From positions 399,683 through 463,682 of the forward strand of contig NZ_JACIDJ010000001.1 in assembly GCF_014196305.1 (NCBI RefSeq): 64,000 bases of DNA, written 5' to 3'. The notes below the pieces were generated by a model. It ran no database searches, was not told the origin of the DNA, and was given only the letters and a program-made list of their open reading frames with translations. Of the stretch, positions 8,278 to 18,906 are shown piece after piece (the first letter of the stretch is position 1; each line of letters begins with the position of its first letter). The position numbers were made by a program, and so were the translations under genes. This DNA is from Roseococcus suduntuyensis. GTDB taxonomy: Bacteria; Pseudomonadota; Alphaproteobacteria; Acetobacterales; Acetobacteraceae.

Positions 8278-9234
8278 ATGAAACGCATCCTCGTCACGGG
8301 GGCCTCCGGTTTCGTGGGCCGCCACCTGCTGCCTGTCCTGCGGGCCTGCTTTCCGGCCGCGCGGCTGATGGGCGTGCGGCATGGCGCGGCCCTCTCCGGC
8401 TGGGATGAGGCGGTGGAACTGCCACTGGAGGATTCCGCCGCGCTTCGCACCGCGCTGACCCTCGCGCGGCCCGAGGGGCTGGTGCATCTGGCGGCACTTT
8501 CCTCGGTGGGCGGCTCCTTCCAGGACCCGCTGGCGGTGTGGGAGGTCAATCTCGGCCACACGCTGCGGCTGGCCGAGGCGGTGCGGGAAGCCGTGCCGGA
8601 ATGCCGCTGCGTCTTCGCCTCCACGGCCGAGGTCTATGGGCTGTCCTTCCAGGGCGGGCTGCCGCTGGACGAGGACGCCCCCATGCGCCCGGCCAACCCC
8701 TATGCGGCCTCCAAGGCCGCGGCGGACCTGGCCGTGGGCGAGGCCGCGCTGCGCGGGTTGCGGGCCGTGCGGCTGCGCCCCTTCAACCACAGCGGCCCGG
8801 GCCAGGCGCCGGCCTTCGTCCTGCCCGCCTTCGCCCGCCAGGTGGCGCGCATCGAGGCCGGCTTGCAGCCCCCGGTCATGGAGGTGGGCGCGCTGGACCG
8901 CTGGCGCGACATGCTGGACGTGCGCGACGTCTGCCGCGCCTATGCCCTGGCGCTGGACCGCTTCGACGCCCTGCCCAACGGGGCGGCCTTCAACCTCGCC
9001 ACCGGCCACCCGCAACGCATCGCGGACCTGCTGGAGGCCCTGCGCGCCCGGGCCAGCCGCTCCATCGAAATCCGCACCAGCCCAGGCCTGCTGCGCCCCA
9101 CCGACGTGCCCAGCGCCAGCGGCAACCCCCGCGCGGCGCGGGACCTGTTGGGCTGGGCGCCGGAATTCACCATCGAGCAGACGCTGGAGACGGTGCTGGC
9201 GGATTGGCGCGGGCGGGCGCGGCACGAGGCCTAG
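8278..9234 (+). CDS. NAD(P)-dependent sugar-nucleotide epimerase/reductase
   Basis: Extended short-chain dehydrogenase of 318 residues. The Rossmann glycine motif is TGASGFVG at residues 7-14. The catalytic Ser/Thr is in 'FASTAEVYG' and the Y-x-x-x-K in 'NPYAASKAAADL'. 'RPFNHSGPGQAPAFVLPAFA' resembles GDP-4-dehydro-6-deoxy-mannose reductases, which make GDP-rhamnose-type sugars, so surface polysaccharide synthesis is likely. Exact specificity is uncertain. No glycosyltransferase genes are adjacent. AGGAC precedes the ATG. Confidence 0.88.
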   Translation: MKRILVTGASGFVGRHLLPVLRACFPAARLMGVRHGAALSGWDEAVELPLEDSAALRTALTLARPEGLVHLAALSSVGGSFQDPLAVWEVNLGHTLRLAEAVREAVPECRCVFASTAEVYGLSFQGGLPLDEDAPMRPANPYAASKAAADLAVGEAALRGLRAVRLRPFNHSGPGQAPAFVLPAFARQVARIEAGLQPPVMEVGALDRWRDMLDVRDVCRAYALALDRFDALPNGAAFNLATGHPQRIADLLEALRARASRSIEIRTSPGLLRPTDVPSASGNPRAARDLLGWAPEFTIEQTLETVLADWRGRARHEA

Positions 9235-9270
9235 CTTGCCGCCGGGCCGGCTTCGGATTCATATGCGCGC

Positions 9271-9726
9271 ATGACCATAGACGCGCTGGCGCCGGCCTAT
9301 CTCTGGGTGAAATCCCTGCATTTGATGGCCGTGATGGCCTGGATGGCGGGGCTGTTCTACCTGCCGCGCCTCTATGTCTATCACTCCGACATCCCGCCCG
9401 GCGCGGGCGTGGAGCATGAACGCTTCAAGAAGATGGAGCGCCTGCTGCTGCGCGCCATCATGAACCCCTCGATGATCGCGACCTGGCTGTTCGGCATCAT
9501 CCTCGTGCTGACACCGGGGGCCATGTCCTGGACCGAGGGCTGGTGGCACCTGAAGCTGGCCTCGGTGCTGGCGATGACCTGGTTCCACATGTACCTGGCG
9601 AAGCACCGCCGCGCCTTCGAGCGCGACGAGCGCCTGTTCCCCCAACGCCACTGGCGCATCATGAACGAGGTGCCGACCGTGCTGATGATCGTCATCGTCA
9701 TCATGGTGATCGTGAAGCCGTTCTGA
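9271..9726 (+). CDS. hemJ: Protoporphyrinogen IX oxidase, HemJ type
   Basis: Inner-membrane protein of 151 residues with four hydrophobic helices. It replaces HemG/HemY in most alphaproteobacteria for oxidation of protoporphyrinogen IX. Family residues are visible: '[20 protein letters not shown]' with the conserved histidine, 'LPRLYVYH', and '[19 protein letters not shown]'. The length matches HemJ. It is directly upstream of rho, a linkage repeated in many alphaproteobacterial genomes, and about 160 bases separate the two. Confidence 0.93.
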   Translation: MTIDALAPAYLWVKSLHLMAVMAWMAGLFYLPRLYVYHSDIPPGAGVEHERFKKMERLLLRAIMNPSMIATWLFGIILVLTPGAMSWTEGWWHLKLASVLAMTWFHMYLAKHRRAFERDERLFPQRHWRIMNEVPTVLMIVIVIMVIVKPF

Positions 9727-9736
9727 CGCGTCCTTG

Positions 9737-9765
9737 TTGACGGGCGGCGCGGCCGCCCCTAACTG
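9737..9765 (+). promoter_or_regulatory. Candidate sigma-70 promoter for rho with dyad in spacer
   Basis: TTGACG (9737-9742) and TAACTG (9760-9765) are separated by 17 bases, a good sigma-70-like pair that starts 11 bases after the hemJ stop. Bases 9742-9758 form a perfect dyad, GGGCGGC/GCCGCCC around GCG, so the spacer itself is palindromic. A leader of about 120 bases then precedes the rho ATG. Confidence 0.45.
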
Positions 9766-9889
9766 TCAATGCACCGGCGCGCCCGCGAGGCCCCCGGCCC
9801 TTCCTCCGCGCAGATATCTCCCCCGCCGGCCCGGCCGGACCCCGCCCCCGAGAGATGTCGCGCCAACATTCGCGGAACACGTCCCCGCC

Positions 9890-11170
<1,281 letters not shown>

Positions 11171-11476
11171 TGTTCATAGCATTTTGATGCCCTCAGGCGC
11201 CGGGCGCGCGCGTCATGCCGGAGGCGTGCCAGCGGCACGACGCGCTTGGCTTTCGCCGCGCTGCGGGGATACCGGCCGCGCGGTTGCATGGGCGGCGCCG
11301 GCCACCTTGCGGCCGGATACTGAAAAGGTTCGCCCCTCAGGGGCCGGGCACCCCCTCCCGCGCAACCAACCCAACCCCAGATAGTTGAATGCTGGCGGCA
11401 AAGTGACGACCGCCCCCATTTTCCCGCCGCGTTCCTGGTGCAACCAGAGCGGGAAGACGCTGAAAGGAATAACGCC

Positions 11477-11731
11477 ATGACCCGTCAATTCACCCTGGCC
11501 GCCGCTCTGGTGGCCGCGCTCGCCACCGCCGGCTGCACCAACCCCTATAGCCAAGGCCAGCGCGCGGCCGGTGGCGGCCTGATCGGCGCCGGCGCCGGCG
11601 CCCTGCTGGGCGGCGCGGTGGGCGGCGGCAGCGGTGCCGCCATCGGCGCCATCACGGGCGGTGCGGTCGGTGCCGCCACGGGTGTGATCACCACGCCGCA
11701 GCGCCCGCGCGGCCGCGGCTACTATCGGTGA
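11477..11731 (+). CDS. Glycine-zipper lipoprotein (copy 1)
   Basis: Lipoprotein of 84 residues. The signal peptide ends in the lipobox LATAGC (lipidated Cys about residue 19), and it has no Asp at +2 (the residue is Thr), so outer-membrane sorting is expected. The mature part is a glycine zipper: repeats of G-A-G-A-G-A-L-L-G-G and G-A-A-I-G-A-I-T-G-G, of the YMGG/17-kDa antigen type that inserts in the outer membrane. GAAAGGAA precedes the ATG. A hairpin (7-bp outer stem, 11421-11455) lies just upstream. The next gene is a close paralogue. Confidence 0.8.
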   Translation: MTRQFTLAAALVAALATAGCTNPYSQGQRAAGGGLIGAGAGALLGGAVGGGSGAAIGAITGGAVGAATGVITTPQRPRGRGYYR

Positions 11732-11786
11732 ATCAACGGCGCGTTCGTGGTAGGCTGCCTGGGTCACACCAGAGGAGCCGCCACGA

Positions 11787-12056
11787 ATGCGCCGCCTTGC
11801 CCTGCCCCTGACCCTCGCCGCCGCGCTCGCCACGGCCGGCTGCACCAACCCCAATGATCCTGGCCAGCGCGCCGCGGGCGGCGGCCTGATCGGCGCCGGG
11901 GCCGGCGCGGCCTTGGGCGCCATGATCGGCGGCGGCCGTGGCGCCGCGATCGGCGCCATCACGGGCGGTGCCGTGGGTGTCGCCACCGGCGTGGTCACCA
12001 CGCCGCAACCGCCGCCCCAGCCCTATTACGGACGCCCGGAACCCGAGCTGAAATAG
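11787..12056 (+). CDS. Glycine-zipper lipoprotein (copy 2)
   Basis: Lipoprotein of 89 residues, a tandem duplicate of the preceding gene: the stretch ATAGCTNP, then Q-R-A-A-G-G-G-L-I-G-A-G, then G-A-A-I-G-A-I-T-G-G-A-V is shared nearly identically. The tail differs (Pro-rich, ending EPELK instead of a basic end). AGAGGAG gives a good ribosome-binding site. The copies are 55 bases apart and may be cotranscribed. The role is unknown; the family is linked to envelope integrity. Confidence 0.8.
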   Translation: MRRLALPLTLAAALATAGCTNPNDPGQRAAGGGLIGAGAGAALGAMIGGGRGAAIGAITGGAVGVATGVVTTPQPPPQPYYGRPEPELK

Positions 12057-12294
12057 CCGGCCACCGGCTCCGGCGCCGCATCGGGTTGGCCCGCCCGCAG
12101 GCGGCGTCACCCCTTCACCGCGGCATCGGCCATCCGGCGCAGAAGCTGCGCATGGCGCAGCGCGGCATCCAGTGCCGCCACATCCCCCTGGCCGCGCGCC
12201 GCCGGCCGTGGCCTTCAGCCCTCGGTCATCACATCCAGGTGCCGAGGAGGAACGGGCCCAGCCTGCCCAGCAGGCCGGCCGTCAGTCAAAAGGG
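12057..12294. other. Gap with possible degraded coding remnant
   Basis: No intact gene is seen. On the minus strand an open stretch ending at a TGA at 12107-12109 encodes an Ala/Leu-rich tail (VAALDAALRHAQLLRRMADA and a few more residues) that looks like the C-terminus of a protein, but stops precede it within about 40 codons and no good start is present. It may be a decayed gene end; evidence is weak. Confidence 0.2.
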
Positions 12295-12318
12295 CCGGGG
12301 GCGGAGTGCCGCCCCCGG
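12288..12318 (-). terminator. Intrinsic terminator of acnA
   Basis: Perfect 10-bp stem CCGGGGGCGG (12295-12304) / CCGCCCCCGG (12309-12318) with loop AGTG. Read on the minus strand it follows the acnA stop by about 13 bases and is followed by GCCCTTTT, a short U-run. Confidence 0.8.
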
Positions 12319-12331
12319 TCTTGTCATGGCC

Positions 12332-15025
<2,694 letters not shown>

Positions 15026-15085
15026 TGGGTGCTTCCTCAACAACTCTTGCGCCCGGCGTTTAAGCATGGCCTTCTGCTCGGGTCC

Positions 15086-15688
15086 ATGGAGGCGGCCCTG
15101 TTCACCGCGCAAGATTTGGCCTGCTGGCGCGCGGAACGCCTCGTTTTCGCGGAAATCTCCTTCACGCTGGCGCCCGGCGAGGCGCTGTTGCTGACCGGCG
15201 CCAATGGCGCGGGCAAGTCCTCCCTGCTGCGCGTGCTGGCCGGGCTGCTGCCCGCCGCCGAGGGCAAGCTGCTGTGGAACAACGAGGACGCCCTGGCCGA
15301 CCGCGTCACCCACGGCGCCCGCCTGCGCTACCTGGGCCACCAGGACGCGCTGAAACCTGCCCTCAGCGCCGCCGAGAACCTCGGCTTCTACGCCCGGCTG
15401 CATGGTGGCGACGTGCCCGCCGCGCTGGAGGCGCTGGACCTTCTGCCCCTGGCGGATTTGCCTGCACGGGTGCTCTCCTCCGGGCAGAAGCGGCGGCTGG
15501 CCTTGGCGCGGCTGGCGCTGGCGCCCTGCGGGCTGTGGCTGCTGGATGAGCCGACCGTGGGGCTGGATACGGCCTCGGTGGCGCGGCTGGGGCCGCTGCT
15601 GGCGGCGCACCGCGCCCGCGGCGGCATGGTGATCGCCGCCACCCACCTTCCCCTGCCCTTGCCCGATGCCCGGGAGTTGCGGCTGTGA
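15086..15688 (+). CDS. ccmA: Haem exporter ATP-binding protein CcmA
   Basis: ABC ATPase of 200 residues used in cytochrome c maturation, where CcmAB drives release of haem-CcmE. Walker A is 'GANGAGKSS' (about residues 35-43), the signature region is '[14 protein letters not shown]', and Walker B is '[12 protein letters not shown]', followed by a switch His in 'AATHLPL'. The short length is typical of CcmA. The GTG of ccmB overlaps its TGA. The remaining ccm genes are not in this window, so the pathway is split here. Confidence 0.93.
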   Translation: MEAALFTAQDLACWRAERLVFAEISFTLAPGEALLLTGANGAGKSSLLRVLAGLLPAAEGKLLWNNEDALADRVTHGARLRYLGHQDALKPALSAAENLGFYARLHGGDVPAALEALDLLPLADLPARVLSSGQKRRLALARLALAPCGLWLLDEPTVGLDTASVARLGPLLAAHRARGGMVIAATHLPLPLPDARELRL

Positions 15689-16335
15689 GGGCGCTGGTCG
15701 GCCGCGAATTGCGCCTGGCTTTGCGGCACCCGGCCGATACGCTCTCGGCCGTGCTGTTCTTCGTGCTGGTGGCGGCGCTGTTCCCCTTCGGCGTGGGGCC
15801 CTCACCGGAGTTGCTGGCGCGGCTGGCGCCGGGGGCCTTGCTGGCCTCGGCGCTGCTGGCGGCGCTGTTGCCGCTGGACCGGCTGTTCGGGGCGGAGGCG
15901 GAGGATGGCTCGCTCGACCAGCTTCTGCTGTCCGGCCTGCACCCGGCCGCCATCGCGGCGGCCAAGGCGCTGGGGCATTGGTGCACCACCGGCATTCCCC
16001 TGGTGCTGGCCACCCCCGTGGCGGCCGCCCTTCTGAACCTGCCCATCGAAGCCTGGGGGGTGGCGATGCTCTCGCTGGGCCTCGCTTCGGCCATCCTGTC
16101 GGTGTTCGGCGCGGCGGGCGCGGCGCTGACCCTGGGCGCGCGGCGGGGGGGCGTGCTGCTGCCGCTTCTGGTGCTGCCGCTGGCCATCCCGGCCGTGATC
16201 TTCGGCGCCGCGGCCATCGAGGCGGCGGCGAGCGGGCTGGAGGCCCGGCCCTATCTGCTGCTGGAGGCGGCGATCCTGGCGCTGGCGGCCCCCATGGCGC
16301 CGCTGGCCGCGGGGGCGGCGCTGCGCGGGGATTGA
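15685..16335 (+). CDS. ccmB: Haem exporter membrane protein CcmB
   Basis: Integral membrane protein of 216 residues with about six hydrophobic helices. The conserved opening '[20 protein letters not shown]' and the later '[15 protein letters not shown]' are CcmB signatures. It pairs with CcmA. Translation starts at GTG overlapping the ccmA stop by four bases (GTGA), so the two are coupled. The gene ends 52 bases before a tRNA gene. No ccmC follows as it does in many relatives. Confidence 0.93.
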   Translation: MRALVGRELRLALRHPADTLSAVLFFVLVAALFPFGVGPSPELLARLAPGALLASALLAALLPLDRLFGAEAEDGSLDQLLLSGLHPAAIAAAKALGHWCTTGIPLVLATPVAAALLNLPIEAWGVAMLSLGLASAILSVFGAAGAALTLGARRGGVLLPLLVLPLAIPAVIFGAAAIEAAASGLEARPYLLLEAAILALAAPMAPLAAGAALRGD

Positions 16336-16347
16336 GCGGGACCCTGC

Positions 16348-16375
16348 TTGCGGAGGGGGCGCGCTGCGCTTATGG
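16348..16375 (+). promoter_or_regulatory. Candidate promoter of tRNA-Ser
   Basis: TTGCGG (16348-16353) and TTATGG (16370-16375) are separated by 16 bases. The -10 ends 12 bases before the mature tRNA, the expected distance. The -35 is moderate. Confidence 0.4.
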
Positions 16376-16387
16376 AGGCGCCCAGCG

Positions 16388-16478
16388 GGACAGGTGGCCG
16401 AGCGGTCGAAGGCGCGCGCCTGGAAAGTGCGTATAGGTCAAAAGCCTATCGTGGGTTCGAATCCCACCCTGTCCGCCA
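16388..16478 (+). tRNA. tRNA-Ser (anticodon GGA)
   Basis: Complete cloverleaf of 91 bases with encoded CCA. The acceptor GGACAGG pairs with CCTGTCC; the D-arm is GGCCGAGCGGTCGAAGGC; the anticodon GGA sits in CCTGGAAAGTG; a long variable arm (TATAGGTCAAAAGCCTAT) marks it as class II; the T-arm is GTGGGTTCGAATCCCAC. It reads UCC and UCU serine codons. The DNA downstream looks acquired and carries a second copy of the T-arm sequence. Confidence 0.97.
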
Positions 16479-16882
16479 GTTCCCATACGAGCCATGCTCT
16501 CCACCTGACCGAGCGGCGCGCTGTGTGGCAGGTTTCCTGGGGTTTTCAGGACAAACCTGTTGCCTGGCTCGGCGCGGAGAAGGCGGAAAATCGCTCTCCG
16601 GAGGTCAATTCTCTCCGGACCTCCTGACTTGGCCGTTTTAGTACGGAACGCAAAAACCAAGGTCAAAGGCCGGTTTCAGCGAGGTCGGCCCTTGCCCCGG
16701 TTCGAATCCCACTTGCATGAAATCCGTACTGCGACATCGAACACTTTGGTACGGCGCCGCCCAGCAGGCCTTTGGCCACGAGATCGGCCGGTCTCGCCTG
16801 GAGCTACAGAAGGCGGGCGGCGTCGGAAAGATCCGGGACCGCGCTCTGGCGCTCCGGCAGTTACCTGGGGAATGATGGCCCC
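16479..16882. other. Junction between core chromosome and island, with att-like repeat
   Basis: No convincing gene. GGTTCGAATCCCAC at 16699-16712 repeats the tRNA-Ser T-arm (16454-16467), as an attachment-site remnant would. The second copy lies between inverted AGTACGGA and TCCGTACT. Composition is lower in GC than the core to the left. No tyrosine integrase gene is adjacent. Confidence 0.5.
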
Positions 16883-18730
16883 ATGAAACCAAACTACTTG
16901 GCACTACGGAATCTGTTCGGGCAATCGGAACGCTTCATCGTTCCGCTTTTTCAGCGTCCATACGTCTGGACGCAGGAGGAGCAGTGGGAGCCGCTCTGGG
17001 ACGACATCCAGGCTGTGGCAGAGCGAGTTCGCCAAGCCGGCACGGGTGAAGCCATCAAGGGCCATTTCCTCGGATCGGTGGTGCTGGAGCAACGCTCCCA
17101 TGCCACGGGCGGCCTTCCAATTCGCGAGGTAATCGATGGCCAACAACGCTTGACCACGCTGCAGGTGTGCCTCCACGCAGCTTCCCACGCTATGACCGCC
17201 TCGGCTGCGGCGTCAGCGAAGATCGGCCAGGACGACGCTGGTCGGCTTGCGGGCCTTGCTGCCCGGCAAGTGGCAGCGCTGACACGCAATACGCTCGTGA
17301 GCGAGGATGAAGAGGCCTACAAAGTCTGGCCCACGAACGATGATCGAGCAGCGTTTCGTGAGGTCATGGATGCAACCGGGCCCGACGCAATCGCCCCCAC
17401 CTCGACGAAGCTCAGCGATGCATATCGCTTCTTCTACGCGGCCGCGGAGCAATATCTGAAGGAGGATTCCGATGGGCGTGTCGCCCAGGCCCTTGCGGCA
17501 GCGGTGCAGGATCACCTGAGGCTGATAGTGCTCGACCTCGAGGGAACGGATGAGCCTCAGGCAATTTTCGAGACGCTCAACGCGCGCGGGACTCCGCTGC
17601 TTCCCGCGGACTTGGTGAAGAACTGGCTCCTGTGGGAAGCCCAACGGCAGCAGAGCGACCTCGTTGCGCTCTACCAGGCGCACTGGCGCCCCTTTGATAG
17701 TGACAGCGCGTACTGGCGGAAGAAGATCGGGACTGGGCATGCCAGCCGGCCGCGTGTGGACACTTTTCTGGCAAACTGGTTATCCGAGCGCCGCGCCGAA
17801 CCTGTTTCGGCGACTCACATCTACGAACAGTTTCTTCGCCATGTTTCTCCCGCAGCTGGCGTCCGACCGCCCGTTAGGCCGCTGATGGCGGAGATCCAGT
17901 CGAGGTCCCAACTTTACCGGAGCATTGACCAACCTGCGCAGAGTGGTGACCGCTTTACCGTCTTCCTCAATCGGCTTCAGGCGATGGATATCGTCGCACT
18001 GCATCCACTGCTCATGCATCTCCTTGCCCGCGCTGGCAGCGACGCCAACGATCGGAACGCCATTGCTGAGATGCTTGAATCCTACCTGGTGCGTCGCATG
18101 GTATGCGGGTTGAATACACGGGGCTACAGCACCCAATTCGTGAAACTGATCAAGCCGATATCTGAGGCTGACCCATCATCCCCAGCGGCCCCGGTCGTGG
18201 CCCAGGAACTCACGAAAGCACAGGACGGGTCAGCAGTATGGCCAAGCGATGCGAAGTTCGAAGCTGAATGGCTGACGCGCCCTCTGTATGGAAATCTGCG
18301 GCGCGAGCGGTTGGTCATGATCCTGCGTGCGCTGGAAGAGGCACTGAGGGCCAAAAAGACGAAAATGGAGCCAACGAGCGTGGATTTCTCGATGCTTCAG
18401 GTCGAGCATGTCATGCCCACGAGCTGGCAATCGCATTGGCCGCTCCCGGAGGGCGATCGTGCGGAGCGGGAAGCGGAGCGCTCTGGCCATCTTAACCGGA
18501 TCGGCAATCTGACCCTAGTGAGTAGCGCCCTGAACCCAACTCTCTCCAACGCCGCTTGGAACCACGACAACCCGAAGAAGTCAAAGCGTGCTGCGCTCGA
18601 CGAGCACAGCACGCTGCTTCTGAACAAAGCTCTCGTGAAATACGAATCGTGGGATGAGGTCAGAATCGGAAAGCGCGCTCGCGCACTCTTCGATGTGGCT
18701 GTTGGCATTTGGCCCGCGCCACCAGGGTAA
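16883..18730 (+). CDS. GmrSD-like DUF262/DUF1524 nuclease
   Basis: Protein of 615 residues with the layout of single-chain GmrSD (type IV) restriction enzymes. The N-terminal DUF262 NTPase/ParB-like domain has 'FQRPYVW' (about residues 23-29) and 'VIDGQQRLTTLQ' (about 83-94). The C-terminal DUF1524 His-Me-finger nuclease has 'VEHVMPTSWQ', then 'HLNRIGNLTLVSSALNPTLS'. Characterised GmrSD cuts glucosylated-hydroxymethylcytosine phage DNA using nucleotides; related two-domain proteins act in other anti-phage systems, so the exact target is open. GC is lower than in the core. It converges on the type I operon. Confidence 0.85.
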   Translation: MKPNYLALRNLFGQSERFIVPLFQRPYVWTQEEQWEPLWDDIQAVAERVRQAGTGEAIKGHFLGSVVLEQRSHATGGLPIREVIDGQQRLTTLQVCLHAASHAMTASAAASAKIGQDDAGRLAGLAARQVAALTRNTLVSEDEEAYKVWPTNDDRAAFREVMDATGPDAIAPTSTKLSDAYRFFYAAAEQYLKEDSDGRVAQALAAAVQDHLRLIVLDLEGTDEPQAIFETLNARGTPLLPADLVKNWLLWEAQRQQSDLVALYQAHWRPFDSDSAYWRKKIGTGHASRPRVDTFLANWLSERRAEPVSATHIYEQFLRHVSPAAGVRPPVRPLMAEIQSRSQLYRSIDQPAQSGDRFTVFLNRLQAMDIVALHPLLMHLLARAGSDANDRNAIAEMLESYLVRRMVCGLNTRGYSTQFVKLIKPISEADPSSPAAPVVAQELTKAQDGSAVWPSDAKFEAEWLTRPLYGNLRRERLVMILRALEEALRAKKTKMEPTSVDFSMLQVEHVMPTSWQSHWPLPEGDRAEREAERSGHLNRIGNLTLVSSALNPTLSNAAWNHDNPKKSKRAALDEHSTLLLNKALVKYESWDEVRIGKRARALFDVAVGIWPAPPG

Positions 18731-18785
18731 TCTGATCCAGAAAGACGCGGGCAGCGTGCCGGCGCGGAATCTATCTTTGACGCAC

Positions 18786-18905
18786 CTACTCGTCGATATC
18801 GCGCGGAAAGCACAGCTCCATCTGTGGCTCGCCCGCCGAGATAAGAACTTGGTAGGGCGTCATTCGCCTGAGGGTGAACACACGCACGTGCACCCCGGCA
18901 CTCAC
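18786..18905 (-). CDS. Micro-ORF after hsdR
   Basis: GTG-initiated frame of 39 codons beginning one base after the hsdR stop. It encodes VSAGVHVRVFTLRRMTPYQV followed by 19 residues ending FPRDIDE. Placement, same strand and a composition with alternating hydrophobic strands suggest a translated small protein at the end of the operon, but no family is recognised. It could also be part of a decayed longer gene. Confidence 0.4.
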   Translation of the reverse strand: MSAGVHVRVFTLRRMTPYQVLISAGEPQMELCFPRDIDE

Positions 18906-18906
18906 C

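Noticed and set aside
9734-9889. N-terminal extension of Rho from an upstream in-frame ATG
   Set aside because: The extension is Pro/Arg-rich, unlike any Rho, and covers the likely promoter and leader.
16640-16735. A second tRNA at the TTCGAATCCC repeat
   Set aside because: The flanking bases do not pair as a T-stem and no acceptor or anticodon arm is present; it is only a repeat of the T-arm.
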